This document shows, in pieces, positions 14,173-62,935 of a stretch of DNA of 64,000 bases. A program made the translations under genes and the position numbers. Below the pieces are notes generated by a model. The model had not been told where the DNA came from, did no database searches, and was given only the letters and a program-made list of their open reading frames with translations. The DNA is from Enoplolaimus lenunculus (taxonomy: Eukaryota > Nematoda > Enoplea > Enoplida > Thoracostomopsidae), in contig JASANG010002079.1 of the NCBI GenBank assembly GCA_030248215.1, positions 295,052-359,051 of the forward strand, in the 5' to 3' direction. Within the stretch, counting starts at the first letter, position 1. Every line of letters begins with the position of its first letter.

Positions 14173-14622
14173 ACTGTTGTGACCCGAATAAGAGGGGGTA
14201 ATAAAAGAGCGGTCCCTATTTTGAGTCCCAATCAATAGGAGTCCGTATCTCTAATAAGAGTCCGTAAGCGAATAGAGTCTATAAACTCTAATTAGAGTCC
14301 ATAAATGTCAATTATTCCTAATTGTAGCGCATAAATGACTCCAGCACCAAATAGCGTTGAGTTCGAAATTTTAAAGCATAAGTACTTAAGTTTTGAAAGT
14401 ACATTCCTAAGTATAACCTTGCGTTATCGCTCAAGCTTTTTATGTAAGGCAAAAAACGTTTAATACAACGGATAGTTGCAATACCGGATATGTAGCAGTA
14501 ACGAAGGGTGGTATAAAGCAGGTTGAAAAGAAATAACATGCCGTAACCGAATAACAGGGTGGTACACTTTGGAGAGGCCAAAAACATCAGTCCCCCCACC
14601 CTATTATTCTGGTCACTACAGT
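14173..14622. mobile_element. 450-bp MITE family (ACTGTAGTGACCCG ends), copy 1
   Basis: Ends actgttgtgacccg and ggtcactacagt are near-perfect inverted repeats. The body contains family phrases found in the other copies: GGAGTCCGTAT, TCCGTAAGCG, CATAAATGACTCCAG and the reverse-strand GTTACGGACTG. No transposase frame; the 135-codon minus-strand frame inside it is not conserved between copies. Non-autonomous DNA element. Confidence 0.85.
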
Positions 14623-15587
14623 CTCCAAAAAATTGTAACTTGACATGGTTGCGGCCCTGTTGTATTTTGAAATGATTTAAACAAAAACGGTAACTATATT
14701 GTCTAATGCCGTAGCAAATTATCAATTCGACCAGTGTTGATTGCTAGAAAACAGTTCAAAACCATCCATTGAAATTTCATAAACTTTTATTTAAATCAAG
14801 AAAAGTTTAAAGCCATCGAGAGCAAGCTACGTGCTTAAAGTTGGTGTTGAAGTTTGAAATTGGGTTGTTTCCGATTGATCGATGCTTAGCGGAAAAAGTC
14901 CGCTAGGAAAACGCACTCGCATTTTACCAATCATTTAAACGGATTTGCTGATGAAATGTATTTTTATTTGCTAAAGCATGCAGAGTAATACATTCAAAAC
15001 GGTTTATTAGTATTTCATAATACGCCCCGAAATTACGAATTACTAAAGTGAAGTTAGTTTTCTTTGTTATTAATACAATCTATCAGGAATTAGAACGCAA
15101 ATTTCACCACATCAGAGTATATAGTTTGTAGAACAGTTTAGATTAAGTTTGGTTTGCTTGAAATAACACAGATATTTTGCCGCGTAGCTGTGTCTAAATT
15201 GTTTTTAAAGCTGATTATACTGAAACAATGTATCGTATTGCGACCGCATTGCAAAACACAACTTTAGTAGCGAATCTTAATGCCATTGTTTGGTTTTGAT
15301 CCCCGTTGGAAAAACCATGGAATGGGTGCCTCCTATGGAGCCGCAGCGTACGTTGTCATGTGAGTTTACGGCTGCAAATTTAAAGTTCCACATGACGAAA
15401 TAACCGGGAAGCTTTGCTCTCGCTTACTCAATTAATGCCTGAATTTGTACAGGTATATCTAAGTTTAATACAATGTTGCTTAACGAAAATTTGAATTGCT
15501 ACATGTTAGAAACGCGAAAACTCAAATTTAACAACCAAATACTCGCCTTAATTGGTTGTGCTCCGAAATTGTGCATTTAATTCCTAT

Positions 15588-15962
15588 GGGTTAGCCAGCA
15601 GAGTGCAACCATGAGGTGAAACAAACCGAAGCCGGAGGTCAACCAATTTTGACGAAGCCCGAACCGGAGCCGTCGATGAAACAAAATTAGGTAACAAAAA
15701 TTAAAGTCGAATTTGCTAATTTTAGCGATCATGTCAATAGTTGCCAAAAATATTTTTCTAATCTATTAACTGAGAATATTGGGCAATTGAAGCGTTCACA
15801 ATTGCCCTAAAGTTAGAAATAAACTCCTTAAAAGTCTGAGGTATTTGCTCGAACCTCCGGCAAATATTCTACTAGCCGCAGCAGGAGGTCGATTTTCTTC
15901 CAGAGCCAAAGCCGATGGTTGACCTCTAGTTTTTCCTGTGAGCCAGAATACCACGCGCTGCC
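15588..15962. other. Possible decayed element upstream of ALK
   Basis: Facing phrases ccggaggtcaacc (near 15635) and ggttgacctc (near 15918), with gagccag-type ends and ccgaaccggagccg inside. Similar GGAGCC/CCGGA-rich phrases occur near 47415 and 53785. Too weak to define ends. Confidence 0.25.
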
Positions 15963-16330
15963 GTTGGATTTAGTGTAATTTTGTTTGCAAAACATTCGCA
16001 GTTGTAAAAAGGTATGAAATGAGTGATTTTGGGCGTAATTTGGAACAATATTTAAACATTAATGACAACATTTATTTCAAAAGTAACTCAAATATTAAAT
16101 TTCGATTAAATATCATACGTTATACTGTTCAAATTATCCATTTCAGTATGTATTATGCTATCTGATCTTGGTTAACTTGCAGTTTTCCATTACCGGTTGC
16201 ACAAAACTAATTTGTTCACCAATCTTCGGCACTCATATATAGTACTACACTGCAAATAATCCTGTACCGGTAAAACATGTGCTAAAATGGCAAAAAGTAT
16301 CGCTTTGACCTGATATCTTTATCGTTTTTA

Positions 16331-16337
16331 TTTTCAG
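16331..16337 (+). promoter_or_regulatory. Acceptor-like site 39 bp upstream of the ALK start codon
   Basis: A pyrimidine-rich tract ending ttttcag sits just before the start codon at 16377, as a 3' splice site would. It implies either a non-coding first exon further upstream or trans-splicing of a leader. The sequence alone does not distinguish the two. Confidence 0.45.
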
Positions 16338-16376
16338 CGCAAATCTCTTAATAAACTACAAATTTACTACCTAGGA

Positions 16377-52510
<36,134 letters not shown>

Positions 52511-53185
52511 CGATATTGATATTTTGACGAAATTATTGTGTCAGCGTTTAGAGTTGCAACAAATCAAAGTGCAAAACAAGACCCGAATCTGGACCCGTAG
52601 CTTTTTGTAATCAAAATCCTGTTTCGGAGCCTTTATTACAAGCAAGTCCTTGACCTGGACCCCAAATGACTAAATTACCTGAAAGATAACCCGGGCCAGG
52701 AATTTTTCATAATGCAATCCTGAACACGGACGTAAAAGATTTTAAAAGACACGAAATTTTTAGGACCAACGCTTGAAGTAGATTGTCTTCATAAAACTTC
52801 TACCCGCGAGGTTGCTGAAAATTTATCCAAAATGGTGTATTTCACGCGCAAAACGTTTTGTTTTTATGCTGAATGATGGCCAATTGTTGATTGAGGATTG
52901 AATCGGGGCAAATCGAGTGCAAGAACTTTCGCCAAGTGAGATATGCTGGCCTGGTCAAACCGTTCACCGCATGCGCATTACTTAAAACCAACTACATTTT
53001 TTGTTTTAATTGCACTCAAAATATAAATTTAGAACGTGAACATTCGAAGAAATATATTTAAAATACATTATTTTATCAACGGTACTTTTAGTCTACTTGG
53101 AGCCAGAATATTTTGTTGCAAAAACCCGGACCCGGAAATCTTCAGCGAAAGTGCCCGGTATACATGGATGCAACTCTACCAGCGA

Positions 53186-53377
53186 TGGGCCCATCTATAG
53201 AACACGGCCGGAACAGTAGTATAAGCATATTCCTAAACCTAAGCCTAAACTTAAGCGTATGGATGACCCTATTCCTAAGCCTAAGCCTAGCCTAAGCAAA
53301 AAATTAGTTTAAAGCTTAAACTGACTCTATCATAGCCCCTCCGGAAAACGAGCCGGCGCTGTTCTATTCATGGGCCC
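53186..53377. mobile_element. CCTAAG/TTAGGC-hexamer MITE, copy 6
   Basis: Reverse orientation with the best ends: tgggcccatctatagaacac and gttctattcatgggccca. The middle has cctaaacctaagcctaaac and cctaagcctaagcctagcc. It lies between the two genes. Confidence 0.88.
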
Positions 53378-53954
53378 AGCGATGATACCAATATCATATT
53401 TTGTATTTATTTGTATTTGATTAATATAAAGACATTTCAGATTCCTAAACAGAAAATTAGGCCGCATACGACGAAAACAATCACCGAGTCCTTCAGTGGT
53501 AAAACGCTGGTTCGGGCCGAAACTTCACAAGCCCTGTTATAGTCGCTCAGTGTTGCACGATTAATATTTTTATCCAAATTCTTAAAAATTAAGAGCATCC
53601 GCTATTTTTTCGCAAAGATTTTAGAAATCCACGTGAACAATTGAATGCTTCAAATGTATGCAATGACATAAATATTAAACATCTTTTAAACTTTTCCGCT
53701 GAACATCTTTTAAACTTTTACCGCTTAGATCACTGTCAGTTAGGGTACTATCGAAGTTCTTCAAACGGCAATGGAAGAAAGTCGACCTCCGGCTCTGGTA
53801 TTGCCGAGGGTTCGGACAAATTGCGGTAGTGAAATTTTGTATCATTCAGTGCGTCTGGCTATAACTTTGGTACAATTTGAAGAACAAATTATCGGGATTG
53901 TGTAAAAAATAAACTTAAAAACTAATTTTGACAACGCTATAGAGCTATCTGCAA

Positions 53955-54376
53955 TGGAGGGTAATAAAAGGGGGTCTCCAATTTGAGTCCGAATCAATAG
54001 GAGTCCGTATCCCTAATAAGAGTCCGTAAGCGGATAGAGTACCTAAACCCTAACTAGAGTCCGTAAATGTCAATTATCTCCAATTGTAGCGCATAAATGA
54101 CTCCAGGACCAAATAATTTGAGTTCGAACCTTTAAAGCGTACTTAAATTTTGAAAGTAATTCCTAAGTGTAGCCTTGCATTATCCGTCAAGCTTTTGATA
54201 CAAGACAAATAAACGCTTAATTCAACGGATAATTACAGTACCGGATATATATCAGTAACGAAGGGCGGCGGAGCGTGGGTTAAAAATATATAACAGTCCG
54301 TAACCGAATAAAAAGGGGGATACCCTCTGGAGAGACCAAATAAAATCAGCCCCCCTCTTATTCAGGTCACTACAGT
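53955..54376. mobile_element. 450-bp MITE family, copy 5 (5' end missing)
   Basis: The left inverted end is lost; the copy begins at the ggagggtaataaaaggggg phrase and ends with caggtcactacagt. Body very like copy 4. It lies between the two genes. Confidence 0.85.
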
Positions 54377-55446
54377 AATTAACAAATCAAGCATTTTTTA
54401 AACGACCTAATTTCACGTCATCTCCAACTTCACTTCCAGCACTGGCAGTTTTGTTGACCCCCGCTCTGGTAGCTGCTTCCGTTTCAGTCATTTTTTGCTA
54501 TTTTGTGATAAAATTATAAGGTCCCTCTAGCTTACAGTTTTACCCCCCGAGAAAGTTTTTCTGTAAAAAAATTATATAGTCCCTTCATTACAATTTCCCC
54601 TCAGAAAATTTTTTGGAGAAAAATTGAGTTGCAAAACATCACCAGTTAGAAATTAATGGATCCACCGCTTAAAGCGGGGCACTCACTAAATTAACATAGG
54701 CTGTTTGTACGATTAAGCGTAAATATATTTCAATGTGGTTCTTCCTTCTTGGAACGTAAAACTTTTATCTAGTTCGAAAGAAAAGTGACATTTGATAGAA
54801 TCTCTGTTGCAGTGGTTTAAATCAGACGGAGACAAACCAAATCAACTCAATTTCAGGTGGCCAACGCCAGTATTTATTAGTCAGTCAGTAGCAATCTTGT
54901 AATCCGGAAACCCATCACTATTGAAGCAGGTGCGCAGTTGTATAATAAAAAATTCTTTTTAGAATACTATGTTTTCGCTCATAGCAATCAGCTTGTGAGT
55001 CAGAGTACTTCCCTTAAGGTAACAAGTTAAAACAAGTAGTGCTTGAGAAAAAAAATGACGTTCGGAAACCCCAAAAACTCAAAATCGAGTTTCGGATATC
55101 GTGATATGAAAAAATATGCGATGCCCATCACTACTATTAATATAGTTTGAGTTTCTCAAATGAAACCAACAGAAAATATAATTTAATTCTGAAATACAAG
55201 CAAAGTATGGGCAAAAGTCATGCTGCATTACACAAACTTCTCATACTGTGTAAGATATTCAGCTCGTATTTTCGTAAAAATTAATAACCAAAATTTCGCA
55301 TAAACTCTAGACTCCAGATGATTCCTGTACCAAATACAATCAAACACAATACTCAACATGGCACCTGCACTACTTGTAAACCTTCAAGCCTAAATGGCAT
55401 GACTGCGTGGTAAAGCATGTGAGATCCCTCAGCAATCCAAGATGTT

Positions 55447-58400
55447 TCATATTCTATGCTTAACAGATCTTTGATTTATATTAAGCATTTTTAGGGCAGG
55501 ATACAGAGTGCATAATGCAGCAGGTGTGATACCTGGTATACGAGAAGCTGCTGCCAAAGTCTGAGGTTTCGTTTTTTTCAACTTTTCTAAACTTTCATTT
55601 CTCATATTCAAAGTACTATAATCAAAATCCTCCGGGATAATCAATTCGGCTTCGCGTCTTACTGCTTCCATTGATGCGCTCTTAAACGAAATACACAAAA
55701 ACTTAAAATTTTCAGTATAACCAACACAAATCGCTTAAACTGAAAGCTGTATTCCAAAACAGTACACATATTAACCCATTTCCAAAAAGTATAAAAATAA
55801 ACACAATCTACAAATCTTAAAGTTTAATGTCGCACAAGCGTTATTAGTTTTGGGAAACATGGTATCGAACTTACGAAAGTTTTACAATGCGCTAAAATTC
55901 TCATACATCTGTGTAATCTCATACAAGTCTAAAACATTAAGCTGAAGCTATTCGTTCCAAACTAAGGTTCACATCACACATTTCTATTCACACGTGTACG
56001 CAAAAGTCTTGTGACCACACAGTTAAACCCGGTGAGTCCATAATCCTTACCTGTTTGTCCAGATACTGTCGATAGAAAGCTTCGCAGTATATCCGATGTT
56101 CCAACTCTTTCGAATAGTTTAGATTATAATAAATTTCTGGACAACATTGCATAAGTTTTTCCAACGAGACATTGTACGCTGCTATAATATGCCAAGCGGA
56201 TTTCGACGATTTATGTAGTTTACGAGTCGGAAGATCTAGCATTTTAATCCATGACTCCATTGGCAGCAGATGAGACAAAAGCAGGTCTTGTGCATGATCA
56301 AAATACCTAAAAAATTTAATGTTTGTTAGGTGTAAGCAAAAAATCAAACCGCGGTCATTTTTGAATCATATACAATCTTAAAAGCAAGAATCAAAATATC
56401 AAACGGTGAATAAAATTAATATTACCATAACCCTTTATGGTCAACGCTGTCGTATATGATTATTAAAGCGCAACGTTAACAGAAGTACATAGCTTGTTGT
56501 AAGATACTTATAATCTAGAGCCCAGGGTTCGATTTGCACCTACAGACAACAGTGCAGTAAGGATGGTTTATACCTCGACTCTTCATGATGGTTTTGACCA
56601 AGCCGTTTCAGAAACTTTTTCAATCTTATTTCAGTGTCATTAAATAAAAAATGTAATCATGTTGCTAATCGTACTGACAAGCCAAAAACCACATCGTAAG
56701 AATTCTTCAATAACTAGTTGACTCCTTCTTTGCACATATTCCCACAGTACGAATTAAAGTTTCTTATTTACAAACCATCGAGGCTCAAGAACAGCGAGAT
56801 TGAGACTGAGGCCAAGACCGAGATTGAGACTGAGGCCAAGACGGAGACCGAGACTGAGGCCAAGACCGAGACCGAGGCCAAGACTGAGACCGCCCATCCC
56901 TGCTGACCAGGCGTAAAACACTGATTCAAACTTACTTTTTTATTCTGGAAAATCTTTCGAAACGTTCATTGCCAACAACGCCATGATCAAATCCTGCTTG
57001 TGTTAGTCTGATGTCAGCATTGTCAGGCCTCAGAAACATTCGAAACTCAGCTCGACTAGTGAACATTCGATATGGTTCGGTTGTACCCAGCGTTGTCAAA
57101 TCTTCGATCAAAACTCCAATGTACGACGTCGTACGGTCAACAATAAACGCTGGCTTGTCCAGAACGAAACTTGCTGCATTTATACCTATTATTGTATAAC
57201 AGATCTTGAGATTCAATGAGACAACGGTTTGTAGCATTGTAAACTGGTTTCACATTGGTTTCTGCCATAGCTGCTACACAACATTTTGGAATATGACGAT
57301 TTTCAAATTAAGCCAATTTATCGTATTCTTTTGCGGCAAAAAACCAGCACCGTGTAGTTCCAGAGACTTCTTTCATTGCAAATCACAGCCCACGAACCTA
57401 ACAGTAAAACAACAGCAAAGCTCCAAGCATGCTATCTGAACTCTGACTTGATTTGCAATGCTTTTCTACCTCTAAGCCAAACTAGTTGTAGTTTCATGTG
57501 TCCCAATATGGACCGCCGAAGCTTGTAATTTCCAATATTCGCCCCAATTTACGAGAGTCAACTTTCTTAATACGCAAACTGTCCCTGCTACGAGATGAGA
57601 CAGGGTTCATGAAACCTACTTTCACAAACGTACTTTTGTCTAAGAGCAAGGCGCTATCCTGTCACTGAATACGTCAAATGAAACAAAATATCAGTCCCGA
57701 ATGAGCATGTTACCACCGTTACCTGCTATTATTCCTTGAGATGCTGCTTCTTCGTATCCGGTAGTTCCGTTTATTTGACCAGCAAGAAAAAGACCACTCA
57801 CAAGTTTTGTTTCAAGTGTCACTTTCAGTTGCCTGAAAAACAAAATTTAAATAGTATAGCGAATACGTATTTGTTCAGGTAAAATTTAGTGAATACAATT
57901 GGATTAAAACTCAAAGGATTTCCTGGAAAATCTGTTTTGCAAAGATTTCACAATCATACCACCAACGCTTAGCAATAATCAACACACATCTCTTTAAACA
58001 CGATGTTACCACCGTGTCATGTAATGATAGAACTGAAACACTTAACAAGGCAATGTCGTTAGTTTCCGTTAATTTATGTTGTCAACTCTAACAGTGTTAT
58101 AGCTAACAACGTATAACACAGTGTCTCATGCTTACCGAGGGTCAACAAAATCATAATGTACTCCGTATCCAGGTCGTACCATATCTGCTCGGTGTAAGCC
58201 CCGTATAGAACGCAGTATTTGCAGTTGGACATCGGGATTAGGCGTCATTGAAATACCATTCGGATAAATAACATCAGAATCGAAACCTTCATGCTCCAGC
58301 CAAACTTGATGTGAACGACTAGGAAAACGTAAAACTTTTGATTCCAATGAGGGACAATACCGTGGACCATGTACATCGCCAGATATATGATCATTTTCAT

Positions 58401-60778
58401 CCAATGAATTCATAATCAACTCCTGATAATACATACAAATTTACAGTGCAGTAAGAAAAAGCGGCGTACAAAAACTCAAGCTTTCAGGGAACTTGTATTC
58501 TTGACAAAATTTAAGTTTCTAAAACGTTCAGCGCATGGTGTAATTTGGATTAGTTTGTTCTCTATTTTTTGTTTGCAAAATTATGTTTTTATTCTAAATT
58601 CAGATACATTTTCAAAAAAGACTATCGACTAACGTCAAATGCTTGTTCATTGCACTTACATTAACTTTACCATTAGTATGTGTTAAGTAGGCATTTAATT
58701 GATCGCTAGGGTTCAGCCAAACACGCGAGTTCATATATGAAAATGGCACAGGCACTGAATCAGGCATGTGTAATTCACATTCGTCAAAATCGACCGAATT
58801 CAGCGCAATCCGAGGTGGAGTACCAGTTCTTAAACGAGACAATTCAAAACCAAGTTTATCCAGAGTCTTTGATATACCGAAAGACGCTGATTCGCCCATT
58901 CGACCTGAAACTTTCGAAATTTAAATAGAACACTAACTTATACAAGAAAAAAACGAAATCAGCTACTTCACAGCACTGATCACCAAAATGCGATTATATT
59001 AGTATTGCCAAATAGTGCGTAACACCGCGCTAAGTTTAGTGAACACAAACATTATACATGGTAATTATTTTACTCGGAATAGACACGTATTGGAGAGGTC
59101 GAACACTGCATAAATAAAAATGTCATCGAAACCTGTTTGTATAAAGCTGCACCAAAATATACATTACCTGCAGGGGTCCTGCTCTTCCCAACGAATATTT
59201 CGCCTCGGAGAAACGTGCCCGTTGTAATAACAACTGTTTTTGCCATAATACTTGTCCCATCAGAAAGAACGACACCTTTTACCGTATTTTTCGTATCTGT
59301 AAAATAACAACAATAACGGCAAGGGTTGATGACAATTATTCATTACGCACATACAGAAATAGTAAATTTTAAAGTAAAATAATTCACAAAAGTAAACATC
59401 CAGACAAAAATAGCTTGGGGTTAACACCATGAAATATGTATTTTGCAAAACGATTTCGTACTATACCAGTACTAGGAACCAGACTAAATCCGTCCTGTCA
59501 TGCCAATCTGCACAGCACGTACTCGATAATACCTACTCGTTAATGTAGGATTCGATTGATCAATGCGCGAATCCACAAGAAGGTCATCTACTGACGCTGC
59601 CTTTATACACAAATTTGAGATGTTTTTAATTTCAGCTTGCATATGTTTCTTGTACAATTTGCGGTCAATGTGGGCACGCAGCCCCCACACAGCCGGTCCT
59701 CGACTTCTGTTGATCACCTATAATTTGATAATATATAACAAAATCTCTCAAAAGAACACAACAATACACACATAAAAATCCAATTACCCCTTAAGACATA
59801 CGTACATTTTCACAAAAAAATTAGATTGAAGTACATGGCTCGATTCCGTAACGCAGCTTACACGAATACATCCAAAAGCTTTCATACTAACCTAGGAATA
59901 CAACTAAAACAACCAAAAAACGCATTTTGGATATCGCTCCAGCTACTTAATGTTTTGTTCTAAGATATAGGTGTTGCAAATACTGCAATCATTTAGACTA
60001 ATAAAAACCTCAACAAAAGTTCCGCAACTACAAAGATTCTCCATACAGAACATGCAAACAACAATATCCACAATAATCACTGTACACTTTCCCCCATATT
60101 TACATTTAGGTTTAGGCTTAGGAAATGTTGAAATATTGTCTATTGTTACGCCTTAACATTGCCAAAGATTAGCTCCTCAACCTTCACCTTATAATATGTG
60201 CCAGACAAATCACAAATGCGTGAACATAGTCCGTCCAATGCATCGACATCACACATTAAATGGCCTTTTCCGATGCCTCCAAACGAAGGGTTACATGACA
60301 TTTCACCAATTGTGTCGGTTCGCTGAGTAACAAGTAGCGTTCGCACACCCATTCTAAAACCGGACACAAAAATAGAAGTACAAAACCAAGATGTCAAAAA
60401 TACAATTTGGTGTAGGAAAGTAGCTTCTTAATATTTTTCATTTTCCCACGGTTTACTATACACACTACATAATATATATTGTTTAGTTTCCCACTGTTAG
60501 CCACCACATACGTATTACGTATATCGTAGCTCATGTTGATAATTTCTGTACGTGTTCTAACTTGGCCCCAGTTGGAACCGACCTCGGCCCCTTGGGCTCA
60601 GGCCCTGGTAAAATTGCTAGCTCCAGGTCAACTATAATACATACAATACGTAACTTCCTCGAAATATGCCTGATTTCTGTTGCTACCTTGAGGAAGCCGC
60701 AGCCGCTTCGCAACCAGCATGTCCACCGCCAATCACAATAACATCATACGCACAACGCAACCCTCTGGTCAAACGCAT
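55447..60778 (-). CDS. MTO1: MTO1, mitochondrial tRNA wobble-uridine modification enzyme (MnmG/GidA family), 10 exons
   Basis: FAD-dependent subunit of the complex that, with GTPBP3 (bacterial MnmE), puts the 5-taurinomethyl group (5-carboxymethylaminomethyl in bacteria) on U34 of certain mitochondrial tRNAs. Exons, 5' to 3' on the minus strand: 60778-60687, 60353-60188, 59717-59519, 59296-59168, 58904-58660, 58422-58136, 57832-57723, 57185-56936, 56306-56051, 55680-55447; 1968 nt, 655 residues (human about 690). Motifs: FAD-binding [12 protein letters not shown] (15-26), [13 protein letters not shown] with the first conserved Cys, [11 protein letters not shown] (296-306, second conserved Cys), [17 protein letters not shown] (about 390-406), and [10 protein letters not shown] near the C-terminus. 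The basic N-terminus [11 protein letters not shown] suits a short mitochondrial presequence. Phases agree throughout, but the exon-3 donor is inferred from phase and has a weak consensus (C|gtgctg). Convergent with the receptor gene. Confidence 0.95.
56795..56896. repeat. Short minisatellite in an MTO1 intron
   Basis: About 100 bp built from GAGACTGAGGCCAAGACC-like units of 6-bp phrases, with variants (gagattgag, gagaccgag). It lies just downstream of MTO1 exon 8 on the minus strand, about 40 bp from its donor. It is open in one frame (repeating TETEAK residues), which reflects repeat length, not coding. Confidence 0.8.
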
Positions 60779-60925
60779 TGATATGAAGCAAAAAAAGCCA
60801 GTCTTATATTTTATAAGGAACCTTTATTATAAATAAGGACTAACATAGCTTAACCAGACCTGAAAATGGAACAATAAAATTCAACTATTTATGAAAACTG
60901 ACAAATGTGGACAATTGGTCCCCAT

Positions 60926-61470
60926 CATGGTTGGAACTATCCCGGGCCAAGGCTCGGCGGGCCCAAACCCACATTTTGGGCCCACAGGCCTAAGCAGGCC
61001 GGCAGCCGAAATAAATCGCAACAGTTCCGTATGCAAGAGCCTAAGCCTTAATAGTGTTTAATATATATTTTTGTTGGCCGTGTAAATAAATAGCTTGTAT
61101 ACACATCGTTAGCATGAGGACATTTTTCAAATCAAGTTTATTGATTACTTTATGTCTGAGGTCTCGCCCAGATCCCCCACTCAGTACACACACAACAGAC
61201 GCACGCAAAATCTCGACATTGGTCTAAAATAGTTCTCCTGCTATTCGGTTGAACATTTTACAAGGTAACGTTTATATTTTTGTTAATATTTTCTCACGAC
61301 AGATTGACATGTATGGCAAGCTTGATTTGCAACCACAATATCGTTTGTTTGACGTTTTGTTTTGTGATCCAAAAATATGAAATTTGCGGGCCCGGTCGCA
61401 TGCGAGCCGGGCCCGGGACGAGGGTGGTGGGCCGGGCCCAGGCCCTAAAAACCGGCTGGTTCCAACCCTG
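60926..61470. mobile_element. Possible hAT-like non-autonomous element
   Basis: Right end GGCTGGTTCCAACCCTG, inverted CAGGGTTGGAACC, resembles hAT-family termini; the left end catggttggaac is a decayed partner. Both ends are followed inward by GGGCCC-rich sequence (cgggcccaaacc / gccgggcccagg). No clear 8-bp target duplication and no coding frame. A similar terminus (tgcccaaccctgg) lies near 25206. Confidence 0.4.
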
Positions 61471-61740
61471 GCGACGAATTGTCGTGGATTCTAAACATTC
61501 AAGCTTGCGCCTAAAATCCCAAGCAAGCAACCACATCAAGGCTTACACCTAGAAAAGAGTTAAATACCTTTCTAAAGCTTTTGAGTTGACCTTGCAACGT
61601 CTCTTCAAAGGTGCCTTAGGCAATCCATAAACGATAGGGCAATGTATCCTGTTAAGTTCAGTCAGCAGCACCATAACAAATTCTGCTTCCGAACAAAATT
61701 CCTACGTAATTTCATCCCATTTTTTGGCCTCTCAATTGCA

Positions 61741-61785
61741 GTCCGGCAGAGAACGTTTCGCCCCTAATCATTACATGGGCTCAAA
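61741..61785. mobile_element. End fragment of the hexamer MITE
   Basis: gagaacgtttcgcccctaat followed by cattacatgggc matches one end of the family. No hexamers remain. Confidence 0.5.
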
Positions 61786-62645
61786 TTTTGAACGCTTGGT
61801 CAAATATATAGCATCAAACTAAAACAGTTCAGATCAATTATTTCTCCGAAAGAAAACGTTACATTTTCATTGTATGGGGTGAACAAGCTCAAAAATACTC
61901 AAAAATAATTGTTTTGGTATCATAACAAAACGCCAAAAAGAAATCTACGTAACCCGCAAACAATAAAAAATTTGAACAGTTTCCGTTGTCGAACCTTGCG
62001 AAATGGCAATATTTTACGTGTATATTTGTACTTATAAGAGTTTGGTTTAACGAGATAACGCCAATTTTCGTGCTTCGCTAATTACACTTGGCTGAAATAT
62101 AGAAGTATTGCTAGTTTCACTCCTAATCGCTATTATTTCTGTGCTGTATACGTTAAGCAAGTTTTTTGGTCAATTCTGGTCGACCGAATGGGATATAGCT
62201 AGCTATTCGTTGTTATTTGCCCGATAACCAGCGTTTATACAAAAAATGGTCAGATCTCAATAACTCAACTTGATCATTTCCTTGTCTTTAAACGCATTTC
62301 ATACAGTAAATAGCAGGCAATGCGTGTTAATTTATAATGTTGGTGCATGTTTAAAACCTTCTACTGCTAAGATTTTTCAAAATGGAACTTTCAAAACAAT
62401 AATATTAACATTTTGTAGATTATTGCTACAATTACATTCCACGTTATAACTGGGGCAACCTGGAACACGTTTTGTCCATATTACAAGAGCGGGTGACATT
62501 TTGTCTGCACGTTGATGCGCTATCGAATTCAAAAAATTTGAATTGTCTGCTATCCTGATGTGACATTCACTGTTTGTACTGCAGTAAAGTAGCCTGAATG
62601 TCCTGTATAAAACTCATGATACTAAAAATTAAACTTTGAATTTTT

Positions 62646-62935
62646 GGCCCATGTTACTTCAAGAGGCGTTCAGATTTGGGGTGGGTCCAGTTTTCTGGAG
62701 GGTACGTAAAAGAGTAGGCTTAGATTCTAGACATTTTTTGCTTAGGCTTAGGCATACGCTTTGCAACGCTTAAGCTTAGGCATACGCTTTGCAACGCTTA
62801 AGCTGAGGCATACGCTTAATCTACTGCGCTAACGTAAAGAACAGGGGCGGAGCAGTATTATAAGCATATTCCTAAGCCTAAGCCTAAGGAGTTTATTCCT
62901 AACCTAGCCAAGCAAAAAAATTAGTCTAAAGATTA
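62646..62935. mobile_element. Two adjoining CCTAAG/TTAGGC-hexamer MITEs, the second interrupted
   Basis: Copy a (about 62646-62830) runs ggcccatgttacttcaagag ... ttgcttaggcttaggc and has a 27-bp internal duplication (ggcatacgctttgcaacg twice). Copy b starts near 62833 (gtaaagaacaggggcggag) in the opposite orientation and is cut at about 62935 by the CCCATATGGG element, so that element looks younger. Confidence 0.7.

Larger units (their letters stand above)
139..16376. other. Upstream region without a supported gene
   Basis: I see no conserved coding sequence in these 16 kb. The open frames are short (up to about 135 codons), have no family motif and several lie inside repeats. What can be seen is dispersed repeats: CCTAAG-hexamer elements near 1196, 2667 and 2938; a CTACGGGCC element near 2135; a tRNA-like element on the minus strand near 3294 and a truncated copy near 11033; palindromic elements near 8930 and 13651; and a 450-bp element at 14173. 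Regulatory DNA for the receptor gene probably lies in the 3' part, but I recognise no promoter motif. Confidence 0.6.
52511..55446. other. Tail-to-tail spacer between ALK and MTO1
   Basis: Contains the 3' ends of both transcripts, the CCTAAG-hexamer element at 53186-53377 and a 5'-truncated 450-bp-family element at 53955-54376. An AATAAA-type motif near 53908 (+) and TTTATT near 54880 (AATAAA on the minus strand) are possible polyadenylation signals but far from the stops. No other gene is supported. Confidence 0.6.

Noticed and set aside
14318-14725. 135-codon minus-strand frame as a gene
   Set aside because: Most of it lies in the 450-bp MITE; the frame is not kept in the other copies and has no motif.
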